Part shown: piece by piece, positions 45,443 to 56,809 of the stretch
Layout: every line of letters begins with the position of its first letter
Numbering within the stretch: the stretch's first letter is position 1
From: Zingiber officinale
Taxonomy: Eukaryota; Streptophyta; Magnoliopsida; Zingiberales; Zingiberaceae
Assembly (NCBI RefSeq): GCF_018446385.1
Contig: NC_056001.1
Span: forward strand, 9,852,672 to 9,916,671
DNA: 64,000 nucleotides
Direction: 5' to 3'
Made by a program: the position numbers and the translations under genes
Notes under the pieces: generated by a model
Told to the model about the DNA's origin: nothing
Databases searched by the model: none
What the model saw: the letters and a program-made list of their open reading frames with translations, nothing else

Positions 45443-46045
45443 AGGCGGCATGAGAGTCTGAAATATAGGTGCAAGAGCATGCTCATTTATAACTCAGCTA
45501 AGCGGCTCGAGAGTCTAAGACATAAGCGCGAGATTATGCTCGCTTATAACTTGGTCGGAATTAAGACTTAAGAGTCTAGGACATAAGCATAAGAGCATGC
45601 TCACTTATAACTCGATCGAGTAACACGAGAGTTTGGGGCATTGGCACAAGAGAATGCTCGCTTATAACTTGGCCAAATGACACAAGAGTCTGAGACATTG
45701 GCACGAGAGTATGCTTATTTAGAACTCGGCTGAACGACATGAGAGTCTAGAACATAGGCGCGAGAATATACTCGCTTATAATTTGGTCTAACGGCTCAAG
45801 AATCTGGGACATAGGCGGAAGAACATGCTCGCTTATAACTCAGTCAAACGACACTAGAGTCTAAGACATAGGCGCGAGAGCATGCTTGCTTATAACTGGG
45901 TTGAATGACTCGAGAGTCTGGGATATAAGCGTAAGAGCATGATCTCTTATAATTTGGCCGAACAGCACGAGAGTCTGAGACATAGGCATGAGAGCATGCT
46001 CGCTTATAACTCGGTCAAATGATGCGAAAGTCTGGAATATATGTG
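45443..46045. repeat. Minisatellite, about ten units of 57-60 bp
   Basis: Consensus pieces are GAGAGTCTGGGACATAGGCG, CGAGAGCATGCTCGCTTATA and ACTCGGTCGAACGAC. The GCATGC core is a short palindrome (GAGCATGCTC). The array starts at the hAT right end and continues the units at 5590-5730. Confidence 0.9.
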
Positions 46046-46297
46046 TGAGAGAAATAATTCCTTTTGATTTGGACATTGGACTGCAGATTAATGAAGGAGT
46101 CTTTAAAGAATATTGTATTAATTATAATTTATGTGTAAATTTTTTAAAATATAATGATACTATAGTAATAGTTATAAATAATAGATTAGTAAAATTTATT
46201 TAAAATATAAGGCTACTATTACTATAGTACTCTATTATTTTATATCAAACTATTTAAGAGGGGAAGGGGCCTCGCCCTTTAGTGGAGCAGCCCCTGC

Positions 46298-46475
46298 CAA
46301 GGTGGATGATGTTAGTTTAATAGTATCAGCACTACCTTAGTGCTGGTTTTTATAAACTATCATCATTTTGGTGCTGATTTATAGAAACCAGTATTTTGTA
46401 TAAACTAGCATCAAGGTGGATGGTTCTGATTTAGTGGTATCGGCATGACCTTGGTGATGGTTTGTAAAAATCAAC
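46298..46475. repeat. Diverged tandem duplication, about 112 bp
   Basis: AAGGTGGATGATGTTAGTTT...TAGTGCTGGTTTTTATAA recurs as AAGGTGGATGGTTCTGATTT...TGGTGATGGTTTGTAAAA. Origin unknown. Confidence 0.6.
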
Positions 46476-48720
46476 ACCATCTTGCATGCAATTAAATGAG
46501 AGAAAAGAAAGTTGTTGCATGCAGATGAAGAGATTAATAAATTTAGATTTTGGTCACATCAGGTGTCCACGTTAGATGTCGCTCTTGGTTGCTCATATAA
46601 AGATGTACAAGTATTCAAATATATATATAGAGAGAGCGAGAAAGTTTGTTAGTCTGCACACCCATTTGGTGCATACTCTTGAACGACTCTCACATGTCCG
46701 AGTGCCCGAAACTTCTCATGAGTGCTCCGATTCTCAAAAGTGAATTGAAGCACTCGAAAAGGGCTCTATGTACCTTGACATATAAAAATCACGCAAGCAT
46801 GCATATTGAAAGGATGTGCAAACTCACAAATTTCTCTCTATATATATGATCATTAAATTTTCCATCATCAGGCCATTGTGAGCAAGTATTTCATATGCCT
46901 AATTGTATATCAGTAAATCTAAATGGTTAAAAAATGAATCTGGTCGTTAGAAAATTAATTAAGTATTATTAATGATATTTACCTATAATAAATTATTAAT
47001 TAGCTCTTAAATAAGAAAAATAAGATTGCTGCGGGTAATTTAAAAAAATCCCACTTTGCGATATTATATCATGGCAAAAATCACAATGATATCCATATTT
47101 AGCATCATCATTAAAGACCCAGATTTTAATGATTTTCTTTTTGAAAAAAAAAAACTGGAATGAATCTTATTTATGATATCTACCTACTATGTTTTTCTTT
47201 AATGAATCTATTTTCATACAAAGTATTTAATCAATGCAAAATGCAATTAATCATATATAGAGAGATAATTTTTAAAAATTAAATATGAAAATATATGGGA
47301 AAAGATATATGAGATATATATTACTTGGATACCCTTAATAATAACTCTAAAAATTATGAAAAAATCTGTCAGATTCTAGCCATTGTATATATCCTCCGTT
47401 GTTAGCCATTTCTAAGACCTTCTCGTACACTCGCTGGATAAAGTTCGAGCCAAGATCTTTATTAATTTATCGTTAGTTTTGATTGGCAATTTTGCTAAAA
47501 TAAAATTGTTTTTCAATTGTGTTTTAATGCACCGTTAAAATCAGGCAAAACAGTTAATTTTTTAATACGTCCGCATTAATGTATACAGATAAATTATTGT
47601 GTTGATAATATAGTCCGAAGAACTTTGCTTTGTTATGATTCTCGGCAGAAATTTTAATGGAAATTAATTTTTAAACATATTAAACTTTGGCAAGTTTTTT
47701 TTTTTTGAATCTATAAATTCAAATCATTTGAAAAATGATTTAATCAATTGAGTTTTCATTTTACTTGAACGCCAAGTCTAATAGTTGGTGCGCTATGCAA
47801 TAATAAATATTATTTGAAGCAATAAATTTAATTTGTATATATTTATGAGATCCGAAAGAGAAAATGAATTGTGGTTATATTATATACAACCTCTCAAATG
47901 AAACCTTTCTATATTCCTTTTCTAATAGGGACAAAATAAAACAGAAGACTAATTAAGGGAATAAATCAGACAAGAAGAATTTACAGGCGAACAAATGCAT
48001 AAAAATAATTCAATATAATATGAATTTATGTCAATTTAATAACTACAAGAATTTTTAAAAAATATGAAATTCAATGTTTTATTTAACCAAGATGGTCTGT
48101 CTATTTCCATCTTGGGACGTCCTGCAGCTTCATTCTGTTTTGGTAATATTATTTTTAAAAGAGGAAAAACAGGGTGTCCCATCGATTAAATCGAATTTAA
48201 CTTTGATATTTTTTAATTGGTTTATTAAAATAAAATTATGGAACAAATTTTGTACTGTAAATATAAAATATCAAATTTTGTGTAAATTCGATGAAAATTT
48301 GAATTCAATTTGATATTTCCATATGAATATTTTTCACATTAAAAACCTAATTATAGATTTTTAAACTTTTTATAGTCTTTCAAGGCATCCCGTAAACTGA
48401 GTGATTCACCGCGAACGCGACTCTTCGATTTCGATCGCCAACCCAAGCGCCTGGTCCCACGAAGTATCGCTCAGTCGCTTGCGTACCCGAATTATCATTT
48501 GACCAAACGCGGGCCACGTCGTATTTCAGTTTCCGGACCCACTTATCTTTCCCATAAAGTCCTCCGGCTAGAAGGCGGCTAGACTGATGTGGGAGGGCAT
48601 ATTGGACATTTAACAAACAGCATCCGTTATCTATACCCTTGTTATCGCAACGCATTAATCTCCGGCTCATGTTTACCTCGCCCCGAAACGTCCTCTGCTT
48701 CTCTCTCTAAACTCCTGCAA
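46476..48720. other. AT-rich intergenic and upstream region of the membrane protein gene
   Basis: No gene, domain or clear element is seen. Base composition changes to GC-rich after about 48380, marking the promoter-proximal region. No convincing TATA box was located. Confidence 0.5.
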
Positions 48721-48724
48721 TTCC

Positions 48725-48751
48725 ATGGACGTGGAAGAAGACGCGATATGA
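48725..48751 (+). promoter_or_regulatory. Eight-codon uORF overlapping the main start codon
   Basis: ATGGACGTGGAAGAAGACGC then GATATGA encodes MDVEEDAI and its TGA shares three bases with the main ATG in ATATGA. This geometry can allow termination and reinitiation or repress the main frame. It matters only if transcription starts upstream of 48725. Confidence 0.45.
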
Positions 48752-50340
48752 ACGGCATGAAGAACGGCGCCGGCGACGCCCACCTCCGCCCTCAATCAGC
48801 GGTTGTTGCAGCCGCAGACGCCGCCGCCTCCACCAAGTGGTTGGACCGGCGACCGGTCCAGGCCTTCATCGTCGCCGCTCTCCTCCTCCTAGTCGCCCTC
48901 GTCGCCTACGCCGGCAGCCCCCCGGCGCTCTTCCTAATGTCGCCTAATCCTATCGGTTCCCTATCCGGAGTCCGATCTGGCGGCGGCAACCGATCAGGTA
49001 AGGCGCCGCCAGGGATCGTGGGGAGTCGGATTGCGATCTGCCTCGTGGGCGGCGCCCGGCGGTTCGAGATCACGGGCCCCTCGATCATGAAGCACGTGCT
49101 CGAGGAGTTCCCCGACGCGGAGCTATTCCTCCACAGCCCGCTCGACGGGAACGCGCACAAACTGTCGCTGCTCAAGGCCGCGCCCAGGATCGCCGCCGTC
49201 CGCATTTTCCGGCCGCAGAATGTTCCGGCGACTGAGGAGGAAGAGAGGGTCCTCACCGCCAGCGGCTCACCCAACGGGATTCAGGTAATTCATTCCCCCG
49301 TTAACTCTGTTAACAAGTCTTTTTTGATCGAGTTCTTGACCTAATAAAGTTAATGAAAATAATAATCATTAAAATCAAATGCATTAAAAAGATTTTTCTT
49401 AATTAACTGAAACTATCTCTAAATAATTGCATTCATTATAATTTGATCGGGGATACGGGTAACTATAAAAATAATTTAGCAGAAGATTAATTAATTATGT
49501 TTTAATTATTCCTGTTCTCATTAATTTATTTTCGGTTTATTGTGGCAGGGATTGTTGCAGTACTTTAATCTGGTGGAAGGCTGCCTGCGGATGATCAGGC
49601 TGCGCGAATCGCAAGGCAATTTCACCTACGATTGGATCGTGCGCACCCGCGTCGACGGTTACTGGTCCGCCGCCCTCGACGCCCCCGCCGCCTTCAAGCA
49701 AGGGACTTACGTGGTTCCGATTGGCTCCCGGTACGGCGGCCTCAACGACCGCCTCGGCGTCGGGGACCGCGCCGCCTCCGAGGTCGCTCTCTCCCGCCTC
49801 TCCCTCATCCCCCGCCTCTACGCCGCCGGCTACCGGCGGCTCAACTCGGAGTCGGCGTTCCAGGCGCAGCTGGCGGTTGCGAACGTGACGTGGGAGGAGG
49901 TACGCGTCCCGTTCTGCGTGGTGAGCGAGCGGCAGTACGAGTACCCGCCGCCGCATTACGGCGTGCTAGTGGTGTCGATGGGCAGCGCTGGACCCCTGAG
50001 CGGGTCGAAGTGCCGGCCGTGCGAGGCCACTTGCGCCGGTCAGTGCGCAGAGGAGGTGGTGGCGGGGCTCCATCAGGGGTGGAGCTGGACGGAGTGGAGC
50101 AACGGAAGCCTGGAGGTATGCGACGGCAGCGGCAGGTGGGCAGACGGGTGGGAGAGAATCTACGACAGGGTCGCGGGGCGGGAGATGGCGGCGGAGAGGA
50201 GGAGGGTCGCGGACATGGACGTGGGCGCGTGCGTAGTGAACTTTGAGACTATGAGAAGGAGGACGGCAAGGTGGGAGGCGCCGCCGGCGATTGAGGTGTG
50301 CAAGATGGGCCTATCAAGCAAGACGAACTCCACATTATAG
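48748..50340 (+). CDS. Plant-specific type II membrane protein (DUF7796-like), two exons
   Basis: Exon 1 (48748-49284) ends AACGGGATTCAG before GTAATT. The intron is 264 bp and AT-rich and ends TGTGGCAG. Exon 2 is 49549-50340, stop TAG, phase 0, 442 residues. Residues 1-36 are cytosolic, 37-55 one membrane span ([19 protein letters not shown]), and the rest lumenal. Conspicuous motifs are [48 protein letters not shown] and SEXAFQAQL-like [12 protein letters not shown] Cys-rich block follows ([12 protein letters not shown]). Such proteins are probably Golgi or ER residents and may be glycosyltransferase-like, but the reaction is unknown. The start at 48748 is the first ATG in this frame. Exons are very GC-rich. 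Confidence 0.85.
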
Positions 50341-50765
50341 AAGATCTTTTCTGAAGAAAAATTCAAACTAGAGATTGAGGAAAGACATTCTTTTTCCATC
50401 TTATTGCATTTAGGATGAGTTTTGTACATATGCTAAGTTTTAATTATTTTTTAAAAATAAAAAAGAAATGTGTTGATGAGATGATAGAGGAGAGGTTTTG
50501 ATCTTTTTAGATAGGTGGGACTTGTTTGGTGGCCAGTTTCTTCAAGTGAAAGGAAATCAATACTTGAAAAGTTAGGCAAAAGGGCAGAGAGTGGCGTTGT
50601 CGTGTTGGGATTTCAATAGGAATCTTTTTTTTTTTTTTGATGGGTAAAAAAATTCTGATGTAATTTATAATACCATTTAGTAGGATTAACCCTGAATTTG
50701 AATTTAGAATATAATTTGCAATCGCCAACTCGATAGCTTTATTAATCTTTATTGTAACACTAGCC
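50341..50765 (+). other. 3' flank/UTR of the membrane protein gene
   Basis: AT-rich, with several ATAAA-like signals. It matches 58500-58960 over most of its length, marking the left copy of the duplicated segment. Confidence 0.6.
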
Positions 50766-51275
50766 AGCTAGTGTCATTACAGCATATCGAAGCAACCTAT
50801 TTATTCATTATGATATATCATCATTTCGTGTTAAACTAAGAACCTGGTCGTCATGGGTTTGGATTATGAAAGAGGAGGGAATAGCATGCTCAGAACTTGC
50901 TCTGAACCTTCTTCTGAGTTCACATCATGACTAACTTGTGTTTTACGATCTAAATTGGACGTCGATCCATCATAACATATAGATAGATAAATTACGATAT
51001 GACAGTAGCCTCCCAGATGAATGAATATGTTTCCTCATGGGAATGAACTCCACAAAAATGACCTCTCAATGTGGCAAATCATCATCTGACTCCCAACTAC
51101 GGGAGCTACGTACCAATTAATTAAATAATGAATTGAATGGACGATGACATGAATTCGTACTTAAGTTTAATTTATGGATACAAATAGCTAAATTCTAATT
51201 CAAGTATAATTCTCGCTGTTAATATATTTGAAGAATTTTTGTAATTTAAATTGCCTGAAAAAATTGCACTCATCA
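50766..51275 (-). pseudogene. Relic of a chitinase locus with the coding region deleted
   Basis: 50775-50851 matches the chitinase 3' flank (58980-59052: ATCGAAGCAACC, TTTATTCATTATGATATATC, TAAACTAAG). It is joined directly to AACCTGGTCGTCATGGGTTT, which matches sequence around the chitinase start (60119-60140), and then to its upstream region (GGATTATGAAAGAGGAGGGA, GCATGCTCAGAACTTGCT; 51100-51270 matches 60625-60780). The whole coding region is missing. In the intact copy both junction points contain CTAAG (59048-59052 and 60114-60118), so a microhomology deletion is likely. Confidence 0.85.
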
Positions 51276-52055
51276 TTAGTAGTTGCATCACCCGACAATT
51301 AAGTTGGTCGAGTCCGAGTGGGTCACCATTGCTTGAGTGCCAAGTCGAGAGAGAAAGATATTGAGGTATGTATTTGACGTAGTTTCCTTAATAAATTTGT
51401 CTTCTCCCGTTGTGTTTCGATGTCACTATGGATGTCTGTTTTTCAAGATATAATAAGACGACCACTTAGATAACCAAGTACTAATTATTCATGGTGAACC
51501 AAGCATGTACCTAAATACTATTACAAAGAGTCTGCGAAGCAAGATGCACAACAGGGAGAACAAAACGAGGAGAACAAAAGTGGATGGATTCTCTTTGTTT
51601 ATGTGTCTCTTTTCTACTTAAGGTCGTAGCTTTCCTTATATAGGGGATCTTACCCTTGGTAGCACTTAATGACTAAGTAATGGTTATTTAATGCTCGAGG
51701 CATAACGTCAGTCATTGGCCATCATTGATCAATGGTTTTTGTCTTGATGGTTACAGATTGACTATTAACATAAAGAAGGATTCGGATGGCAAAATATTGA
51801 TTGATTCACTTGGGTAAATTTTATTTTTATCTGTTCAACATTCAACACATGTAGGTCATACTTGTACACCAGTCACTTGGGTTCAATAAAATCTGAGTCT
51901 TAGATTTGCACCCCCTATGAGTCCACACATGATAAAGAGCCTCGTCCCATACATGTTCACAACTTCAGTGGTTGTGATTCATTATAAACCAACTTCATAA
52001 CCACAAAAACTTTCAATGTAGGACTAAAAATTCTCATTCACTATAGAATCACTTT
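51276..52055. other. Unassigned intergenic stretch
   Basis: No coding domain. A phrase like GTCCTACATTGAAAG (minus strand, about 52015-52030) resembles LTR-flank sequence of other elements. Nothing firm. Confidence 0.4.
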
Positions 52056-52113
52056 CCATTCACATTTCTAATGAGCATACATAAGACTTCCTATAACCAA
52101 AGCATAGGGGATC

Positions 52114-53499
52114 TGTACGATCGATGCGTGCTAAAGGGGATTGAATAGCACTCATGACTTTTTCACTCGTTTCGGAAAACACAGAATAACGCAGCGGAAT
52201 AAAGAACAAGTAAAGCAAAGCTAACACCTTTAGTTTTACTTGGTTCGGAATCTATGACGACTCCTACTCCAAGGACTACGATCGTTGATCGCTTACGTTA
52301 GGCAATCCACTATTAATTCGTAAATTCTTTACAAAGAAGAGTACAGAAAATTAAGTATTAACAACATGGTTTACTGACAATAAAGAATAGCATTAGATCG
52401 TCGATTGTTGGAGCAACATAGAAGAGAGCATCAATTTTTCTTTCTTGACCTTAGAATGTAGTGTCGAAGCAACTGGTTGATCCCTCCTTTTATAGCTAAC
52501 CCTGACCTGATCCAGATCCACTGATCTCGGAATTAGGTTTGACTCATCGCTGATCGGTCGACCGATCTACCCTGAATCAACCCGGCTTCCCATCCAACTT
52601 ATACCGCTTCGAATGAGTCCTCGTTTGGTCGACTGTTCCTGTCGTTCGATCGACCGATCCCGCTGACCTCGCTGGCCTATCTGATCTGATCCACTCGGTT
52701 CGACCACGTCGACGCCTATCCACCGTTCGGTCAACTGAACCCCAGGTTCGGTCAACCAATCCTTCGGTCGAACCCGATCAGCTGGCTGAAAATCTACTCT
52801 GCTTGCCTGGAGGTTTGGTCGACCGATCCCCGATTCGGTCGACCGATCCCCGATTTGGTCGACAGATCAAGGCCGAAACTTCAACCTGCAAAATGTTAGT
52901 TTTCCTGTAAAATAGCGTTAGACAAATAGCAAATAATAGTAAAGCAATATATAACTTTTGGCAGCCTTCAAACTGTCCGGTTCTGATTTTCATATTTCCT
53001 CTGAAAACCCTAGGTCAAACCGACATCTACTGTTCCCTCTTCGGGGAACACACCCTCACCTATGCCTCTCAGGAGAGTTACCTTTTGCCAGACCGATCCT
53101 TCAGACCGACTGAACTTTTGCTCATCGCCCGAGACTTCAGGTCTTCATGTTGGGCGTCCGTTCCATGATCGGTCCAGACTTTCACCTGGTCCGCGACCAT
53201 CAGGATTTTCATCTAGAGTCCTCGGCTCTAGGATTTCGCCCAAAGATCTCGACCCTGCCAAGACTTCGCTCAATCCCTAGGATCAGGACTTCATGCCTAA
53301 CCACAGCTAGGTCTTTCCTAGGGTTACCTCCCCCTAAGTTTTTTCACCTGTCTAAAATCCACTAGGACTTTTGTCTAAGAACACTTAGGACTTTCCTGCA
53401 AACTCAATCACACTTGTTAGATAACAAGCAACCTTAACTTTGGACCCTTTGCCATAATCAAAATTTATGTTTGATCGTCTGGTTCTCCCTGCACCAACA
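52114..53499 (-). mobile_element. Solo LTR inside the copia remnant
   Basis: On the minus strand it begins TGTTGGTGCAGGGAGAACC (53499) and ends GATCGTACA (52114). Flanks are ggatc (52109-52113) and gaatc (53500-53504), a 5 bp duplication with one change. Neither a PBS nor a purine tract adjoins it. The copia frame MQKI|PYA resumes across it, proving insertion. The start resembles the LTRs of elements I and II, and it carries GGTCGACCGATC palindromes at 52550-52870. Confidence 0.85.
52550..52870. repeat. GGTCGACCGATC repeats in the solo LTR
   Basis: About eight GGTCGACCGATC-like sites (also GATCGGTCGACCGATC, a perfect 16 bp palindrome at 52553-52568). A third sequence version of the palindrome class in elements I-III. 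Confidence 0.85.
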
Positions 53500-56400
53500 G
53501 AATCTTTTGCATTTCTTGAGTCTTGAGGCTTCCTTCAGACACTGTTTAAAACTAAACTTATCTCCTTTAGCGATCCAGGTGTTACCTTGTTTACAATTTT
53601 GCATGCTAAATCTTTTAAACACCTTATCAATATAGTTCCTTTGCGATAATCCAAGAATACCTTGAGAATAATCTCGGTGTATTTGAATCCTAGTACAAAG
53701 GATGTATTACCAAGAATTTTCATTTCAAAATATTTAGATAGAAATGTCTTGGTATCGTTTAACATACCTATATTATTTATGGCAAGCAAAATATCATCAA
53801 CATATAGAACCAGAAAGATATGCTTACTCTCACTGAACTTATGATACACATAATTATCTACCATATTTATCTCAAAATCAAATGAGATGATTATTTGATG
53901 AAATTTATGGTACCATTCACGAGAAGCTTACTTTAATCCATAGATAAACTTCTTAAGTTTGCAAACCATACTCTTTGGATCTCCTGATACAAAGTATTCT
54001 AGTTGCACCATATAGATTGTTTCATTAATGTCTCCATTGAGAAAAATTATCTTGACATCCATTTGATAGAGTTCCATATCGAAGATTGTGATAAGTGTCA
54101 TGATCATTCTAAAAGAGTGCTTCGTTGAAATTGGACAAAATGTCTCTTTAAAGTTAATCGCAAATTTTTTAGGATAGCACAACTTGTTTTATATCTTTCC
54201 ACATTACCGTTTGAATCTCATTTGGTTTTAAAAATCCACTTATAATCAATGAATTTCACACATTCTGGTAATAGGACAAGTTCCCAAATTTTATTGTCTT
54301 GCTTGACTTATACTCCTCATTCATTGCCTCAATCCACTTTTGAGAATTTAAATCTGGCATGGCTTGACGAAAGTTAATCAGATCATCCTCCGCCATACCA
54401 TTGTTTTCTTTATATTCTTGGAGTAGTACTATGTAATCATCTAGAATATCACTCATCTTTTCTTTAGTGGACCTACGTAAAAACACTTGTTCTCCATACA
54501 TTGGTTCTTGAGGTTGTTGAGTTTATTCTTCTGTGTGTTGATTGATAATGTCTTGTTATTCTTGTATTACATCCTGATCACTAACAAGAAAAAATTATGA
54601 TCATTATCAGAAGCTATCATAGGAATATGAACCATTTTCTCTTGAAAAGTAGTGGCAACACATTTCTCCTCAAAAATAAAGTCTGTTACTTTGTTTTTCT
54701 CCTCAAACTCAATATCCTCAAAGAGCATTGTAGTTTCCATCTCAACGATTGTTTTTACCTTGGGATCATAAAACTTATAACCCTGTAATTACTCAGAATA
54801 TACAATAAAATAGCTACTTATTGTTCTGGAGTCTAATTTCTTTTCATGTGGCCGATACGATTTAACCTCAACTGGACATCCCCAAATTTGGAAAAAAAAT
54901 TTAGACTTGGCTTTTGTCTTATCCAAAGCTCAAAAGGTGTTTTAGTAGATTTTTTAGTGGGTACTCGATTTAGAATATAAGTTATGGTCTTTAATGTTTT
55001 TCCCTCGGAGTGACTCTGGTAAAGTTAAATGACTAACCATACTCCTTACTATATCCTTAAGAATCAGATTTTATCATTCAGGTACACCATTCATGCTTGG
55101 TGAGCCTGGCATGGTGTACTATCAGACGATTCCACACTCCTTTAAGTATTGAATAAAAGATTTTGGTAGTATTCACTATTACGATCATATCTGACTTTCT
55201 TAATTCTTTTGTCAAGTTGATTCTCGACTTCAACCTTGAATGATTTGAAAGCAGCCAATGTTTAAGTCTTTTCATATATAAGAAATAGGTATACATGTCT
55301 AGAATACTCATCAATGAATGATACAAAATATTATTATCATTCCAAGAAAGTGTTGGAAATGGTCCACAAATATCTATATGTATTAATTTCAATACTTTTG
55401 TAACTCTATATGCACCCTCTTTCTTTCTTTTGGTTTAGGTGTATAAAATCAATGAAGTGTAAAATTCCAATGGATACAAATAGTTTAACTCTATTTTTAG
55501 AGATGTGTCCTAGACGTTTATGCCATAATACACCTAAATTTTTATTATTAAATTTATGCTTATTACCACGTGATTACACATTAGGATTTCAATATAAAAA
55601 GCATTTATATCAAACATATATAGATTGCCATAAATTATAAATGAACCGACTCTAATAATATTAGAATTAATAGAAAACTGAACTGATTATTTTCAAATGA
55701 ACAACAATAATCTAATTTGTCCAAATTATAAACAGAAATCAAATTCCGTCTAAGTGACGTTATAACAAAAATATTTATTAAGTTTAAATAATAACCAATG
55801 TTTAACAACAATCTAAAATGCAATATTACTTCCACTTCGACTAACTTGTTATCATCTACATAAATGCATCTTTCAATATTATTTGACTTTCGATAGCTCA
55901 GGCAATCCTATGTTGAAACACTTATATTAATAGTAACATCGGACTCTTTAACCACCAAGTGTTTCTATGTACTAAAGCTAAATTTATTTAGAACAAACTA
56001 AATTTAAAAATGTACCCTTTTTCACATGTCATGCATAGTACTTAGAACATTCTTTCTTGACATGATCAAGATTGTTAAAGAAGAAACGACATTTCTTGTC
56101 ATTATTTTGCTTTTGTTTATTCACATATAAATCTTTAGTAGTCACATTCTTTCTCTTCTTGCGTTTTTCTTTAGGGGTGTTTGCCAAATGTATATTTTTA
56201 TCCTTGTCTTGCTTCAACCTCTCTTCCTCTTGAAGACACTAAGAAATAAACTCACTAAGCTCATTTCTCCCTTTAACAATTACAACTGATCTAGAATTGA
56301 TTAAACTAGTTTGGAAGAGAAATAAGCACTAAATGACAAGCATGTTGTCCGACAATTCAATGTTAAGTGCCTTCAACTTTGATAAAAGGTGGGGCATTTT

Positions 56401-56577
56401 GCATGATATATTTTCGAATATTTCCTTTGCCTTTATACTTCATGAAAATCAATTCCTGCGATTAGAGCGATCCCACTTCTCATATTCAGCCCTATGTTCA
56501 ATGAAACTAGAATCCAAACTAGAATCCATAGGAGCAGTGGGTTGTTATGTCCTGATCGCGAGATCTAAATCCATGCA

Positions 56578-56797
56578 ATAAGGTGGCAAAAGGCGACTAC
56601 GCTCACCCCTAGTGCCCTCGCCAACCCGTCCTAGGGTCAACACGGAGGAAGTAAATCACGGGTGACTACTAGCCTTTGGAATAGTGACTAGCACATAAGG
56701 GAGACATTTATCTAGGTCATGCCAACATTCGAACTCCAAACCTTATGGTGGCAGCACCTCATGTGCTAACCACTAGATCGTCTCGAGAGACATCCGA
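56578..56797 (-). mobile_element. tRNA-derived SINE, 220 bp
   Basis: Minus strand: box A TGGTTAGCACATGAGG (near 56775-56757) and box B GTTCGAATG (near 56735-56727) are spaced as in a polymerase III promoter, followed by a non-tRNA body. It is flanked by perfect 12 bp duplications TAAATCCATGCA (56566-56577 and 56798-56809). No cloverleaf 3' half is present, so it is not a tRNA gene. It landed beside or in the decayed copia gag. Confidence 0.88.
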
Positions 56798-56809
56798 TAA
56801 ATCCATGCA

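Larger units (their letters stand above)
52056..56565 (-). pseudogene. Decayed Ty1/copia retrotransposon, split by a solo LTR
   Basis: The minus-strand order is a gag-like AEYEKWDRSNR (56500) and FENISCKMP; a zinc knuckle CRFFFNNLDHVKKEC with two Cys/His sites altered (56090-56040); integrase text KLIHIDICGPFPTLS (55390-55340); DLINFRQAMPDLNSQKWIEA and MNEEYKSSKTIKF (54440-54280); RT FKETFCPIST, YQMDVKIIFLNGDINE and KLKKFIYGLK (54180-53930); YVDDILLAINN, then SLKTQEMQKI to 53505. After the solo LTR it resumes PYALVIGSLMYAH at 52113-52058. Stops and frameshifts are numerous and no LTR pair was found. Confidence 0.8.

Noticed and set aside
49537-50246. 139- and 204-codon frames overlapping the membrane protein exon 2
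   Set aside because: Shadow frames of a GC-rich exon. The exon frame has conserved-looking motifs and correct splice phases.
56715-56790. tRNA gene suggested by box A and box B
   Set aside because: No cloverleaf 3' half or acceptor pairing, and the sequence is bounded by target duplications of a SINE.
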